From positions 3,105,694-3,169,693 of the forward strand of contig NZ_CH902583.1 of the NCBI RefSeq assembly GCF_000152965.1: 64,000 bases of DNA, read 5' to 3'. This document shows, piece by piece, positions 8,530 through 18,150 of this stretch; positions within the stretch are counted from its first letter, which is position 1, and the number at the start of each line of letters is the position of its first letter. A program made the position numbers and the translations under genes. The DNA comes from Roseobacter sp. MED193 (GTDB lineage: Bacteria; Pseudomonadota; Alphaproteobacteria; Rhodobacterales; Rhodobacteraceae). Under the pieces are notes generated by a model. That model was not told the origin of the DNA. It saw nothing but the letters and a program-made list of their open reading frames with translations, and did not search any database.

Positions 8530-9042
8530 ATGGCTTTGGAGATCACAATTGAGGACAGTCGCTGGCAGGAGGCCGGACTTGAAGCTCTCGCACATCAGGC
8601 AGTTGGTGCTGCACTTGGGCATTTTGGCCTTGATCCAGAGGATTGCGAAATCGCGTTGTTGGCCTGCGACGATGATCAAATCGCTGGCCTGAATGCTGAA
8701 TTCCGCGAAAAACCGGTGCCAACCAATGTGCTGAGCTGGCCCGCAGAGGATCTTGCGGCCTCAGAACCGGGAGGACAGCCAGCCGTGCCGGAGGCGGATT
8801 TTACAGGCGAGATCCCGCTCGGCGATATCGCCATTGCCTACGATACCTGTCTGCGTGAAGCTGATGCCGCAAATAAGCCATTAGCGGATCATTTGCGGCA
8901 TTTGATTGTTCACGGAGTATTGCATCTTTTGGGCTATGATCACATTAGCGACCTTGACGCCACAGTGATGGAGGGCTTGGAGGTCGAGATACTTGGCAAT
9001 CTGGGTCTGGATGACCCATATACTGTGGATGACAGCCTTTAG
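8530..9042 (+). CDS. ybeY: Endoribonuclease/rRNA maturation factor YbeY
   Basis: A 170-residue zinc-dependent endoribonuclease needed for 16S rRNA 3'-end maturation and 70S quality control. The metal site H-x3-H-x5-H is seen as HGVLHLLGYDH (His128, 132, 138). Length is normal for alphaproteobacteria, with a modest insertion around residues 75-92. It follows phoH and precedes the CBS-domain gene in the usual order, consistent with co-transcription. Confidence 0.94.
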   Translation: MALEITIEDSRWQEAGLEALAHQAVGAALGHFGLDPEDCEIALLACDDDQIAGLNAEFREKPVPTNVLSWPAEDLAASEPGGQPAVPEADFTGEIPLGDIAIAYDTCLREADAANKPLADHLRHLIVHGVLHLLGYDHISDLDATVMEGLEVEILGNLGLDDPYTVDDSL

Positions 9043-9064
9043 CAGGGCATTTTGGATAGGACAG

Positions 9065-9967
9065 ATGGGCGATATAGAAGGCAGTTCTAACGCGGCGCAT
9101 GGCGCGCTGCAGAACATCAGCGGCACCGTGGCAGAAGCCAGTGCCGCTCAACGACCAGGCTTCTGGGAGCGTATTTTTGGCTCCTTTACGCCGGATACAC
9201 CAGCGCAACAGCCACAGGTGGAACCGGAAGGACCGAGCCCCGAGGTTCAGTCGCATGGGATGATAAACCTGCGCCGTATGCGGGTGGAAGATGTTGCGAT
9301 ACCTTCAGCCGAGATACTCTCGGTTCCGGTCTCCATTGATCGAGACGATCTGGTGCAGGTGTTCCGGGATAGTGGCTTCACCCGGATCCCAGTCTATGAG
9401 GGCACCCTTGATACGCCACTTGGTTTTGCTCACCTCAAGGATTTTGCCCTGACCCATGGGTTCAATGGTGGCAACAAACCCTTTGAGCTGTCGCAGATGT
9501 TGCGCCCTCTGCTTTTTGTGCCTCCCTCTATGCCCATTGGTGTGCTCTTGGCCAAGATGCAGGCCGAGCGTCGACACATGGCGCTCGTCATCGACGAATA
9601 TGGTGGCGTGGACGGATTGGTGACCATTGAGGATCTGATCGAGCAGGTGATCGGTGAGATCGAAGATGAGCACGATCCTGGCGAGGATCAAACCTGGTAT
9701 CAAGAAAAGGCAGGCTGCTATATCGCGCTTGCGCGAACACCATTGGATGAATTCGAGACTGAGATCGGTCGGTCGCTGACCCGACACGAAGATGTCGATG
9801 GTGAAGAGATCGAAACGCTTGGCGGGCTGGTCTTTATGCTGTCTGGCCGGGTTCCGGCACGAGGAGAAGTTATTGTGCACCCTGAGGGCCCAGAATTCGA
9901 AGTCATGGATGCAGACCCGCGCCGGATCAAACGGTTGCGGGTGATGATGCCGGACCCTGCCACGTGA
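9065..9967 (+). CDS. ybeX: CBS-domain HlyC/CorC-family protein (YbeX-like)
   Basis: A 300-residue soluble member of the CorC/HlyC family: two CBS domains (about residues 65-185, including IDEYGGVDGLVTIEDLIEQV) followed by a CorC/HlyC transporter-associated domain (about 205-295). No membrane segment is present, so it is the YbeX/CorC type rather than a membrane transporter. Linked to Mg2+/Co2+ homeostasis and ribosome function in enterics. The ATG at 9065 is chosen over 8993, which would overlap ybeY by 50 bp. Its stop overlaps the start of lnt (GTGA). Confidence 0.9.
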   Translation: MGDIEGSSNAAHGALQNISGTVAEASAAQRPGFWERIFGSFTPDTPAQQPQVEPEGPSPEVQSHGMINLRRMRVEDVAIPSAEILSVPVSIDRDDLVQVFRDSGFTRIPVYEGTLDTPLGFAHLKDFALTHGFNGGNKPFELSQMLRPLLFVPPSMPIGVLLAKMQAERRHMALVIDEYGGVDGLVTIEDLIEQVIGEIEDEHDPGEDQTWYQEKAGCYIALARTPLDEFETEIGRSLTRHEDVDGEEIETLGGLVFMLSGRVPARGEVIVHPEGPEFEVMDADPRRIKRLRVMMPDPAT

Positions 9968-11571
9968 GCAGCGGCCTTTGGGGCAGATGTTTGCGCGCAG
10001 CTGGACAAAGGTCGAGCTGGGTTGCTGGATTTTCGTCCTTTGGTCTTGGGGCCCTGCTGTCGGTTTCGCTGGCTCCGCTACATATCCTGTTGAGCTTACC
10101 ACTGGCCCTAGCTGGCCTGGGAATGCTGACGCTTTGGGCGCGGTCGCCCTTGCAGGCGGCAGCGATAGGTTGGCTGGCTGGGCTTGGGTATTTTAGCTTT
10201 GCCCTGTCCTGGATTGTCGAGCCCTTTCAGATCGATGCGGAGCGCTATGCCTGGATGGCGCCTTTTGCTCTGGTGTTTCTAGCGGCCGGGCTAGCGCTGT
10301 TCTGGGCCTGTGGCTTTGGGTTGGCGGTGCGCTGGAGTCCTGACAGCGGACAGCGCAGCCTTTCGAGCGGCAGACAGGAGGGGCGGCAAGATGGCAGGCG
10401 GCTTGTGATGTTGCTCGCGTTTTGGTCCCTGGCAGAGCTGGCACGAGCCTATCTGTTTACTGGCTTTCCCTGGGCAGGATTTGGGCAGTTCTGGATAGAT
10501 ACCCCTGCGGCGCAGTTGTTGCCCTGGGTCGGAGGGCAGGGGTTATCTATGCTGACCCTTGCGGTGACGTTGCCGCTGTCACTGGTACGCAGGAGGCCCT
10601 TACTGGCGGTTGCTCCTGTGTTGGCGGTTGCATTGACAGGCTATGCTCTGCCACGCCTGCCTGAGCCGGGCATGACCTCAAATTTGGTGCGTTTGGTGCA
10701 ACCCAATGCACCTCAGGCAGAAAAATGGCTGCCCGAAAGGCGTTGGGACTTTGTCCGTCAAGCGATTGAGCTGAGCGAGACCGGAGGGAACCAACTTGCT
10801 CAGAACGCCGAACCTTTTGCTCTTGCCACGAAATTCGAGCCAGATCTGATCATCTGGCCGGAAACCTCGGTGCCGCAGCTGTTGAACAATGCTGATGAGA
10901 CACTTTTTGCGATTTCAGAGCGGGTTGCAGGCGTGCCGGTGCTGCTGGGGATCCAGCGGCGCGAAGCGGGGCGCTATTATAATTCTGCCGTTTTGGTCGA
11001 GGCCCAGGGCCGCGTTGATCAGATCTACGACAAATCGCATTTGGTGCCTTTTGGGGAATATGTGCCTTTTGGCGATCTGATGGCCCGGTTTGGGATCTAT
11101 GGTTTTGCGGCGCAAAGCGGCGCTGGCTATTCTGCTGGTTCCGGTGCCCTTCTGATGGATTTGGGGATCGGCAAGGCCTTGCCATTGATCTGCTATGAGG
11201 CTGTGTTTGCAAGGGATGTGAATGCAGCGCCGTCGCGCCCTGATATGCTGATCCAGATCACCAATGATGCCTGGTTTGGCACCAGATCCGGTCCCTATCA
11301 GCATCTGGTACAGGCTCGCATGCGTGCAGCAGAGCAGGGGCTGCCATTGCTGCGTGCGGCCAATACGGGCATCACGGCAATGATCGATCCTTACGGCAGG
11401 CTGCGCGAGACAATTGCGCTGGGGCAAGCCGGTGTAATCGATGCCTTTCTGCCACAGGCGCTAGCTGCGACTATTTATAGCCGTACCGGAGATTACCCGC
11501 TGTTTTTCTTTTGTCTTGTCCTGGTTTTGGGGGCGATGAAACAACGGCGTAAATCCGCAGAACGCTCATAG
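9964..11571 (+). CDS. lnt: Apolipoprotein N-acyltransferase
   Basis: A 535-residue inner-membrane enzyme that N-acylates the lipid-modified cysteine of lipoproteins, the last maturation step before Lol sorting. About six N-terminal membrane segments precede a periplasmic carbon-nitrogen hydrolase domain. The Glu-Lys-Cys catalytic triad is visible in WPETS, YDKSHLVPFGEYVPF and LICYEAVF. It begins with GTG overlapping the ybeX stop by four bases, so translation is likely coupled. Ends about 60 bp before the metK control region. Confidence 0.95.
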   Translation: MSSGLWGRCLRAAGQRSSWVAGFSSFGLGALLSVSLAPLHILLSLPLALAGLGMLTLWARSPLQAAAIGWLAGLGYFSFALSWIVEPFQIDAERYAWMAPFALVFLAAGLALFWACGFGLAVRWSPDSGQRSLSSGRQEGRQDGRRLVMLLAFWSLAELARAYLFTGFPWAGFGQFWIDTPAAQLLPWVGGQGLSMLTLAVTLPLSLVRRRPLLAVAPVLAVALTGYALPRLPEPGMTSNLVRLVQPNAPQAEKWLPERRWDFVRQAIELSETGGNQLAQNAEPFALATKFEPDLIIWPETSVPQLLNNADETLFAISERVAGVPVLLGIQRREAGRYYNSAVLVEAQGRVDQIYDKSHLVPFGEYVPFGDLMARFGIYGFAAQSGAGYSAGSGALLMDLGIGKALPLICYEAVFARDVNAAPSRPDMLIQITNDAWFGTRSGPYQHLVQARMRAAEQGLPLLRAANTGITAMIDPYGRLRETIALGQAGVIDAFLPQALAATIYSRTGDYPLFFFCLVLVLGAMKQRRKSAERS

Positions 11572-11596
11572 CGGGTTAACATCTAGGGATTAGTAT

Positions 11597-11625
11597 TTGA
11601 CCTCTAGATCATCCCCGCGTACTTG
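11597..11625 (+). promoter_or_regulatory. Candidate metK promoter
   Basis: TTGACC (11597-11602), a 17-bp spacer and a weak TACTTG (11620-11625) would place transcription start just before the riboswitch. The -10 match is poor, so this rests mostly on position. Confidence 0.4.
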
Positions 11626-11634
11626 GTACGAAGT

Positions 11635-11682
11635 CCTCTCACAACGGCTTCCTGACGTGACGAGGTTAACCCAATGGAGCAT
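11635..11682 (+). ncRNA. SAM/SAH riboswitch upstream of metK
   Basis: The sequence matches the SAM/SAH riboswitch class known from Rhodobacterales metK leaders: CACAACGGCTTCCTGACGTG at 11640-11659 followed by AATGGAGCA at 11673-11681. The P1 helix pairs CCTC (11635-11638) with GAGG (11662-11665) and TCAC (11639-11642) with GTGA (11657-11660). The loop segment CTTCC (11648-11652) is complementary to the metK ribosome site GGAG (11676-11679), giving the pseudoknot that hides it when SAM or SAH is bound. Expected effect: translational shut-off of metK at high SAM. Confidence 0.93.
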
Positions 11683-11687
11683 TTTTC

Positions 11688-12869
11688 ATGTCTCGTAAGA
11701 ACTTTACTTTTACTTCGGAATCCGTTTCTGAAGGCCACCCGGACAAGGTCTGTGATCAGATTTCGGATGCTGTTCTGGATGCCTTTTTGGCCGAAGAACC
11801 AGAAGCCCGCGTAGCTGCGGAAACATTTGCAACTACCAATCGCGTCGTCATTGGCGGTGAGGTGGGGCTGTCCGATCAGGACAAGCTGCATGATTACATG
11901 GGCCGGATCGACGCGATTACTCGCGCTTGCATCAAAGAGATCGGCTATGAGCAGGACAAATTCCACCACGAGACCGTGGAAGTGACCAACTTGCTGCATG
12001 AACAGTCTGCGCATATTGCTCAGGGTGTGGATGCTTCGGCTGACAAAGACGAAGGCGCCGGCGACCAGGGTATCATGTTTGGCTATGCCACTACCGAAAC
12101 CCCGCAGTTGATGCCCGCACCTATTCAATACAGCCACGCGGTTCTGCGGCGCCTCGCTGAGGTGCGTAAGAACGGCACAGAGCCTGCACTGGGGCCAGAT
12201 GCCAAATCGCAGCTTTCCGTGGTTTATGAAGATGGTAAGCCCGTTCGTGTCAGCTCGCTGGTTCTCTCCACCCAGCACTTGGATGAAAATCTGAGCTCTG
12301 AAGATATCCGTGCAATTGTTGCGCCTTATTTCCACGAAGTCCTGCCTGATGGCTGGCTGACGGATGAGACCATCTGGCATGTGAATCCAACTGGCAAGTT
12401 TGTCATCGGTGGCCCGGATGGGGATGCTGGCCTGACAGGGCGCAAGATCATCGTTGACACCTACGGGGGGGCTGCCCCGCATGGTGGCGGTGCTTTCTCT
12501 GGTAAAGACCCAACCAAGGTTGACCGCTCTGCGGCCTACGCGGCACGCTATCTGGCAAAGAATGTTGTCGCCGCTGGCATGGCTGAGAAATGCACCATTC
12601 AGCTGTCTTATGCGATTGGTGTTTCTAAGCCGCTGTCGATCTATGCTGATACCCATGGCACCGGTGAAGTCGCCCCAGCGGCCATCGAAAAGGCGATCGA
12701 TCAGGCCATGGATCTGACCCCTCGCGGCATTCGCCAGCACCTGGGTCTGAACAAACCGATCTATCAGCGCACCGCGGCCTATGGTCACTTTGGTCGCGAA
12801 CCTGATGCCGATGGCGGCTTCAGCTGGGAACGTACCGACTTGGCCGAGGTGCTTAAAAAAGCGCTCTAA
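11688..12869 (+). CDS. metK: S-adenosylmethionine synthetase
   Basis: A 393-residue enzyme making SAM from methionine and ATP. Family signatures are seen in order: [20 protein letters not shown] near the N-terminus, [12 protein letters not shown] around residue 125, and a Gly-rich phosphate loop [19 protein letters not shown] around 265. Length is standard. The ATG lies nine bases past GGAG of the SAM/SAH riboswitch, so its own product feeds back on translation. A terminator follows and the gene appears monocistronic. Confidence 0.98.
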   Translation: MSRKNFTFTSESVSEGHPDKVCDQISDAVLDAFLAEEPEARVAAETFATTNRVVIGGEVGLSDQDKLHDYMGRIDAITRACIKEIGYEQDKFHHETVEVTNLLHEQSAHIAQGVDASADKDEGAGDQGIMFGYATTETPQLMPAPIQYSHAVLRRLAEVRKNGTEPALGPDAKSQLSVVYEDGKPVRVSSLVLSTQHLDENLSSEDIRAIVAPYFHEVLPDGWLTDETIWHVNPTGKFVIGGPDGDAGLTGRKIIVDTYGGAAPHGGGAFSGKDPTKVDRSAAYAARYLAKNVVAAGMAEKCTIQLSYAIGVSKPLSIYADTHGTGEVAPAAIEKAIDQAMDLTPRGIRQHLGLNKPIYQRTAAYGHFGREPDADGGFSWERTDLAEVLKKAL

Positions 12870-12892
12870 GACAAGCAACAGCTCAATGACAG

Positions 12893-12931
12893 GGGTCAAA
12901 GCCTTCCGTTACGGAAAGCTTTGGCCCTTTT
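12893..12931 (+). terminator. metK terminator
   Basis: A long imperfect stem (12893-12909 with 12911-12927, a wobble and one mismatch) is followed by TTTT. Confidence 0.8.
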
Positions 12932-12977
12932 GCCATTCTATGCCACGGTTTGCCTCTAACGAGGGAGGAATTTCCGG

Positions 12978-13838
12978 ATGCTTATCGAAGTGGCGCTGCC
13001 ATTGTCGCTGGCCTTTATCATGTTTTCATTGGGCTATGGACTGACGCCGGCTGATTTTGGCCGCGTTTTTTCCATGCCCAAAGCGGTACTGGCGGGGATC
13101 TTCCTGCAGGTCATTGCGGTGCCTGTTGTGGCTTTTCTGGCGCTCATGGTGTTTGAGCTGCCGCCCGCGCTGGCCTTTGGTGTCATGTTGTTGTCCTTTT
13201 GCCCTGGCGGGGTGACTTCAAATATTCTGACCAAATTGGTGGGCGGAACTGTTGCCTTGTCCATTACACTGACCGCCATTGTCAGCCTGCTCTCGGTGCT
13301 TACGGTGCCATTGCTGATTATCTGGGCCGCCGGTCGCTATCTGGGAGAGGCCGCACCCGAAGTGGATGTGACAAGTATTGGCATATCGATGTTTGCGATC
13401 ACCGCCGTGCCGGTTGCGATTGGCCTGTTGGTGCGGTTCCTGAAGGCTGATTTTGCGATCCGGACGGAAAAGACGGTTTCCTTGATAGCGACCCTTCTGT
13501 TTGTGGTCATCGTGGCTGTGGCCCTGATCAGCAATTGGCCGCTGTTCATCGCAAGCATTGGCCAGCTCGGCCCGGTTCTCATTGGGTTGAATCTGCTGTT
13601 GTTGCTATTGGGAATGTGCAGTGCCGCTCTTTTAGGGCTGAAGGGGAGCGACGGGCTTTGCATCTCGATTGAAATGGGGGTGCAAAACGCGGCGCTTGGC
13701 ATTGCGGTTGCGGGGCTCGTGGCGCAAACGGGCGGTATCCCTGAATATGCCATTCCTGCGGCGGTTTACGGGATCACCATGTACATCGTAACGATTCCAG
13801 GGATGTTTTTGCTGCGCGCCGTCTTTCCCAAGGGGTGA
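12978..13838 (+). CDS. Bile acid:sodium symporter (BASS) family transporter
   Basis: A 286-residue integral membrane protein with about nine to ten hydrophobic segments and the BASS-family signature LLSFCPGGVTSNILTKLVGG near residue 75, plus a matching EMGVQNAALG motif near 235; these crossing helices form the Na+ and substrate sites. Bacterial homologues carry organic anions (bile acids, pantoate, 2-oxoacids), and the substrate here is unknown. GAGGGAGG precedes the ATG. It follows the metK terminator and ends just before the COG3904 gene. Confidence 0.88.
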   Translation: MLIEVALPLSLAFIMFSLGYGLTPADFGRVFSMPKAVLAGIFLQVIAVPVVAFLALMVFELPPALAFGVMLLSFCPGGVTSNILTKLVGGTVALSITLTAIVSLLSVLTVPLLIIWAAGRYLGEAAPEVDVTSIGISMFAITAVPVAIGLLVRFLKADFAIRTEKTVSLIATLLFVVIVAVALISNWPLFIASIGQLGPVLIGLNLLLLLLGMCSAALLGLKGSDGLCISIEMGVQNAALGIAVAGLVAQTGGIPEYAIPAAVYGITMYIVTIPGMFLLRAVFPKG

Positions 13839-13918
13839 TGCCAGGGCGAATTTACCCTTGGCCCAGAGTGCCCCCGCGAGTCATGCTAGGGGGGGTATAC
13901 TACGGATTAGGTCTAGCC

Positions 13919-14647
13919 ATGAGAATTTGCACGATGATCAGGTCTCTTGTCACCGCCAGTTTAGTACTGGGGCCGATCTCACTTTGGGCCAAAGAGCCTC
14001 TCTCGGACAAATTCGAGGTCAAGGGCTCGATCTTGATCTATGACACTGAGAAGAACAACAGCGAGATCCTGGATGATGATATTCGGGCTTTGAAATTGTC
14101 ACTGAGAAAGAACCTCGAGATTAAGGAGTTACAGCTCAACAGCAGTGGCGGCAGCGTTCATGCTGGAACTGAGATGGCTGAGATTGTGATGAAATACCAG
14201 CTAGATACCTATGTTGAAGGCGAATGTACCAGCGCCTGTGTGGATATCTTTTTGGCGGGAAATCGGCGGCATATGGCGCGGGGGGCGAAAATTGGCTTTC
14301 ACCAGCGCAGTTGGGCGGCCGAAGCGGTGCAGCGTTTTTATCGAAGGAACCGAGATCGCAATCGATGGGATACGCCCTTTGAGTTTGGGTCTTGGATCTA
14401 TGCTGATACCCAGGCCGAAATTCACGCACATCAGCTCTACATGGTCTCGCGTGGGGTGGATCCGGCCTTTGTGGTGACGACTATGCAGGCCGGGGCGCGT
14501 GAGGTCTGGTATCCATCGCAGGAAGAACTGACTGCTTCTGGGGTGTTGCGTGACGCTGTGCCGGGCATTGTTGCGCGGCCACGGGAGGTCGATCAGATTT
14601 CGGTGGAGTTGCCGGCTGCGATACTGGAAGAGAAAAAGCAGCGTTAA
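13919..14647 (+). CDS. Periplasmic ClpP/crotonase-fold protein (COG3904-like)
   Basis: A 242-residue protein with an N-terminal signal sequence (to about residue 24). The core LNSSGGSVHAG (about 76-86), then ECTSACVDIFLAGNRRHMARGAKIGFHQ, matches the ClpP-like fold of COG3904 predicted periplasmic proteins: a Gly-rich oxyanion loop, a candidate nucleophilic Ser in TSAC and a His in IGFHQ. A protease or peptidase role is inferred; the substrate is unknown. The ATG at 13919 gives the intact signal peptide; an in-frame ATG at 13934 is a near alternative, while 13835 would bury it. Confidence 0.75.
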   Translation: MRICTMIRSLVTASLVLGPISLWAKEPLSDKFEVKGSILIYDTEKNNSEILDDDIRALKLSLRKNLEIKELQLNSSGGSVHAGTEMAEIVMKYQLDTYVEGECTSACVDIFLAGNRRHMARGAKIGFHQRSWAAEAVQRFYRRNRDRNRWDTPFEFGSWIYADTQAEIHAHQLYMVSRGVDPAFVVTTMQAGAREVWYPSQEELTASGVLRDAVPGIVARPREVDQISVELPAAILEEKKQR

Positions 14648-14648
14648 C

Positions 14649-14672
14649 CGCCCCAAGGGGGCGCTTCTCTTG
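14649..14672 (+). terminator. Weak terminator after the COG3904 gene
   Basis: A CGCCCC/GGGGCG stem (14649-14654 with 14658-14663) is followed by CTTCTCTT rather than a pure T-run. Confidence 0.4.
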
Positions 14673-14789
14673 ACCTGCGGCGCTGCTTACGGCAGATGAG
14701 CGGCCAACTGCGCAGGGGCTTTGTTTGTAAAGGCCGCTTTGATCACTTCTGTCCAAAGTCTGCGCCTGAACAAAGAAAGTAGCCCTGCC

Positions 14790-15566
14790 ATGGCCGAAAA
14801 GAAAACGCCCCCTGAGGCTGGTAATGACACTGGCCCTCAAAGCGGTGCGCCTGAAAACGGCGCCCATGTTAGCGGCGCGCCCTGGCGCAATTTCTATGGC
14901 CGGTTCAGCGGTAAGACCCTTAAGGACAGCCAGCGGCGCTACTTGGCCGAAGATCTCGAAGCTTTGAGCCCGGGCCCCGTCGGCTGGGACGAAAACCCGG
15001 ATCGCAACCCGCTGGATCTCGACGTGTTGTTTGGCGGGCGTGAGACTTGGCTTGAGGTTGGGTTTGGCGGTGGCGAGCATCTGGTGCATCAGGCCAGCAA
15101 CAATCCGGATGTTGGTATCATCGGTGCCGAACCCTTTATCAATGGGGTTGCCATGCTGCTCGGTAAAATCCGCAAGGCTGGCTGCGAGAACATCGCTGTA
15201 CATCCTGGTGATGCCCGCGATCTGATGGATGTAATCCCACCGCAATCCATCGCTAAGGCCTTTTTGCTTTATCCTGATCCCTGGCCAAAGACTCGCCACC
15301 ATCGCCGTCGGTTTGTCACGCAAGAACATCTTGAGCCTCTGGCGCGCTGTCTCAAACCTGGAGCTATTTTCCGGGTTGCAACAGATATTCCTGACTACGT
15401 TCGCCAGACCTTGGAAGAGGTGCCCAAGGCTGGGTTTGAATGGCTGGCCTCTGAGGCTGCGGATTGGCGTGCACCCTGGGGCGATTGGATCTCCACACGG
15501 TATGAGCAAAAAGCGCTGCGCGAAGGGCGTGCTCCAACCTATTTGACGTTCCGTCGGCTCGGATAG
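14790..15566 (+). CDS. trmB: tRNA (guanine-N7-)-methyltransferase
   Basis: A 258-residue SAM-dependent enzyme that methylates G46 of tRNA. The class I methyltransferase motif LEVGFGGGEHL (about residue 87) binds SAM, and LLYPDPWPKTRHHRRRFV (about 160-177) is the TrmB family signature. About 40 N-terminal residues are a poorly conserved, charged extension. The start at 14790 is chosen because the family begins near here; 14721 would add 23 non-conserved residues. It may be co-transcribed with aroA, 120 bp downstream. Confidence 0.94.
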   Translation: MAEKKTPPEAGNDTGPQSGAPENGAHVSGAPWRNFYGRFSGKTLKDSQRRYLAEDLEALSPGPVGWDENPDRNPLDLDVLFGGRETWLEVGFGGGEHLVHQASNNPDVGIIGAEPFINGVAMLLGKIRKAGCENIAVHPGDARDLMDVIPPQSIAKAFLLYPDPWPKTRHHRRRFVTQEHLEPLARCLKPGAIFRVATDIPDYVRQTLEEVPKAGFEWLASEAADWRAPWGDWISTRYEQKALREGRAPTYLTFRRLG

Positions 15567-15686
15567 GCTGGCGCCAACAGGGCCGGGATCTGTGCTGGAC
15601 GCTTGGATCGCAATTCGGTACCGATAGCGGAAACATATGCAGGCTGGCACCAGGCAGCCTGATACGACATAGACAAAGGAAGCCCC

Positions 15687-17033
15687 ATGTCCGGACACGG
15701 TACCCCGATCCCGATGACCTCCCACCGTGCTGAGCCTCTAACGGGCGTCGCAGAGGTGCCAGGTGACAAGTCGATCTCGCATCGATCACTTATTCTGGGG
15801 GCTATGGCCATTGGCGAGACTAAGATCTCTGGGCTGTTGGAAGGCGACGATGTACTCGACACGGCCAAGGCAATGCAGGCCTTTGGCGCTGAGGTTGTCA
15901 ACCATGGTGGCGGAAATTGGTCGGTTTACGGCGTTGGCGTCGGTGGCTTTGCGGAACCGGGTCAGGTGATAGACTGTGGGAATTCCGGCACTGGGGTGCG
16001 GCTGATCATGGGGTGCATGGCAACCTCGCCGATCACCGTTACCTTTACGGGCGATGCCAGCCTCAATGGGCGCCCCATGGCGCGTGTCACTGATCCGCTT
16101 GCGCTCTTTGGCGCCAAGGCGGTGGGTCGCAAGGGTGGCCGTCTACCAATGACCATCGTCGGCGCAGCAGAGCCAACTCCGGTACGCTATGTGGTGCCGG
16201 TGCCCTCGGCGCAGGTAAAGTCCGCAGTACTGCTGGCGGGGCTGAATGCGCCGGGAAAAACCGTGGTGATCGAAAAGGAAGCCACCCGCGACCACTCTGA
16301 ACGCATGCTGGCGGGATTTGGTGCCGAGATCACCGTGGAAGACAGCGAGGAGGGCCGGGTGATTACGCTCACCGGGCGCCCTGAGCTGAAACCGCAAGAG
16401 ATTGCCGTTCCACGCGATCCCTCCTCGGCGGCTTTTCCGGTCTGCGCGGCGCTGATTACACCAGGGTCGGATGTTTTGGTGCCAGGCATTGGCCTCAACC
16501 CCACCCGTGCCGGTCTGTTTTACACCCTGCAGGATATGGGCGCGGATCTGACATTCGAGAACCCACGTGAAGAGGGCGGCGAGCCGGTGGCCGATCTGCG
16601 GGCGAAGTATTCGCCCAATATGAAGGGGATCGAAGTTCCGCCGGACCGTGCGGCCTCCATGATTGATGAATACCCAGTCTTGTCGGTTGTGGCCTCCTTT
16701 GCCACTGGAAAAACCATGATGGCGGGCGTCAAAGAGCTGCGCGTTAAGGAAAGCGACCGCATTGACGCGATGGCGGGGGGGCTGCGGGCCAATGGCGTCA
16801 CCGTAGATGAGGGTGAGGATTGGTGGTCTGTCGAAGGTCTCGGCCCGGATGGGGTTCCTGGCGGCGGCATCTGCGAAAGCTTCCTGGATCACCGGATCGC
16901 CATGTCCTTTATGGTCATGGGGATGGGAGCACAGCGCCCCGTTACGGTGGATGACGGCAATCCGATCACCACTTCGTTTCCGATCTTCGAGCCATTGATG
17001 ACCAGCCTTGGCGCCAAACTGTCACAGGGATGA
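15687..17033 (+). CDS. aroA: 3-phosphoshikimate 1-carboxyvinyltransferase (EPSP synthase), class II-like
   Basis: A 448-residue enzyme that joins shikimate-3-phosphate and PEP in aromatic amino acid synthesis. Two mirrored domains are evident, with [17 protein letters not shown] near the N-terminus and KVKESDRI-type [15 protein letters not shown] near residue 352. Overall pattern ([19 protein letters not shown]) follows class II enzymes such as the Agrobacterium CP4 protein. At the PEP-site position where CP4 has Ala100, this sequence has Gly (GNSGTGVRL). The stop overlaps the next start (ATGATGA), suggesting an operon with the membrane protein gene and cmk. Confidence 0.96.
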   Translation: MSGHGTPIPMTSHRAEPLTGVAEVPGDKSISHRSLILGAMAIGETKISGLLEGDDVLDTAKAMQAFGAEVVNHGGGNWSVYGVGVGGFAEPGQVIDCGNSGTGVRLIMGCMATSPITVTFTGDASLNGRPMARVTDPLALFGAKAVGRKGGRLPMTIVGAAEPTPVRYVVPVPSAQVKSAVLLAGLNAPGKTVVIEKEATRDHSERMLAGFGAEITVEDSEEGRVITLTGRPELKPQEIAVPRDPSSAAFPVCAALITPGSDVLVPGIGLNPTRAGLFYTLQDMGADLTFENPREEGGEPVADLRAKYSPNMKGIEVPPDRAASMIDEYPVLSVVASFATGKTMMAGVKELRVKESDRIDAMAGGLRANGVTVDEGEDWWSVEGLGPDGVPGGGICESFLDHRIAMSFMVMGMGAQRPVTVDDGNPITTSFPIFEPLMTSLGAKLSQG

Positions 17034-17542
17034 TGAGCTGGCGCTCAGCATATTGGCTTTGTGTTTTGGCCGCCCTTTCTGTCTACGCGGCGATGGTGCT
17101 CTGGACCCTGCCGACCATCGCGCGCGAGGCTGGTGCCCTGCCAGCCTTTGATCTACGGCCTTTTGGCTATAGCGAAGCGGAAGCGCGTGCCTTTTTGACC
17201 GCTCTGAGTGCCGAGGGGCGGGCGCTGTACACTGGACCGCAGCGCGTTTTGGACCTGTTCTATCCAGCGCTTTTGGGCATTTCTTTGATCGGTCCGGTGT
17301 TGTGGCTGGTTCGGTCAGGATTGTGGCGCGCCGTGTTTATTGGCGTTATTCTGGCGGCAACCGCGTCGGACTACCTGGAAAACTATCTTGTGTCTGGCCT
17401 TCTCGCGGGAGATATCCAAGCGCATGCGATTTTCGCGGCCTCTCGTATGACAATGCTGAAGTCCGCTCTGGACAGCTGCGCCTTTGTGATCGTGCTGGTC
17501 TTGTCCACACGGGCAGGCCTTAAGAAGTGGAAGAAGACATGA
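17030..17542 (+). CDS. Small integral membrane protein between aroA and cmk
   Basis: A 170-residue protein with four hydrophobic segments (about 5-25, 80-100, 103-122 and 140-158) and a soluble loop between the first two. No known family is recognised. It overlaps aroA by four bases at its start and cmk by four bases at its end, so it is firmly embedded in this operon and probably translationally coupled. Similar small membrane ORFs sit at this place in Roseobacter genomes. Function unknown. Confidence 0.75.
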   Translation: MMSWRSAYWLCVLAALSVYAAMVLWTLPTIAREAGALPAFDLRPFGYSEAEARAFLTALSAEGRALYTGPQRVLDLFYPALLGISLIGPVLWLVRSGLWRAVFIGVILAATASDYLENYLVSGLLAGDIQAHAIFAASRMTMLKSALDSCAFVIVLVLSTRAGLKKWKKT

Positions 17543-18150
17543 GCCAGAGTTTCACCATTGCCATCGACGGGCCTGCGGCAGCGGGCAAGGGGACAATCTC
17601 CAAAGCGGTGGCCGCTGAATTGGGGCTGGCGCATCTGGACACTGGGCTGCTCTACCGCGCGGTTGGGGTGAAAGTGCTGGAAGGCATGCAGGCTATCACG
17701 GCGGCGCAGGACCTGACGCCAGAGGATCTGCAACGCGATGATCTGCGCGGCCCCGAGGCGGCGCAGGCGGCCTCCAAGGTGGCGGTGATTGCTGAGGTGC
17801 GTGCCGCCCTGGTCGATTTTCAACGCGCCTTTGCCCGTCGGGCTGGTGGGGCAGTTCTGGACGGGCGCGACATCGGCACGGTGATCTGCCCCTATGCCGA
17901 GGTGAAGCTCTATGTCACTGCCAGCGCCGAAGTGCGCGCGCAGCGCCGGTTCCTGGAACTCTCCGCCAAAGGCGAGGCGGAAACGCTGGAAGAGGTTCTG
18001 GCAGATGTGAGGGCCCGCGATGAGCGCGATATGAACCGGTCTGAGGCTCCGCTGAAACCGGCAGAAGACGCCGTGGTGATCGACACCAGTGATCTGGCCA
18101 TTGAAGATGCAGTGAAGGCCGCTTTGCGCGAGATCGAAGTTCGACGCTAG
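17539..18150 (+). CDS. cmk: Cytidylate kinase
   Basis: A 203-residue (d)CMP kinase supplying CDP/dCDP. The P-loop is [11 protein letters not shown] (about residues 9-19), [11 protein letters not shown] is the CMP-binding block, and [10 protein letters not shown] and the [13 protein letters not shown] lid follow the family pattern. The ATG at 17539 overlaps the upstream stop. In many proteobacteria rpsA follows directly; here 2.3 kb of other genes intervene. The stop overlaps the tail of the convergent BLUF gene. Confidence 0.95.
   Translation: MSQSFTIAIDGPAAAGKGTISKAVAAELGLAHLDTGLLYRAVGVKVLEGMQAITAAQDLTPEDLQRDDLRGPEAAQAASKVAVIAEVRAALVDFQRAFARRAGGAVLDGRDIGTVICPYAEVKLYVTASAEVRAQRRFLELSAKGEAETLEEVLADVRARDERDMNRSEAPLKPAEDAVVIDTSDLAIEDAVKAALREIEVRR

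Noticed and set aside
11604-12899. 431-codon frame antisense to metK
   Set aside because: Covers the riboswitch and metK on the opposite strand; no homology and no ribosome site.
14481-15725. 414-codon minus-strand frame across trmB
   Set aside because: Antisense to trmB and parts of two other genes; no ribosome site or domain.
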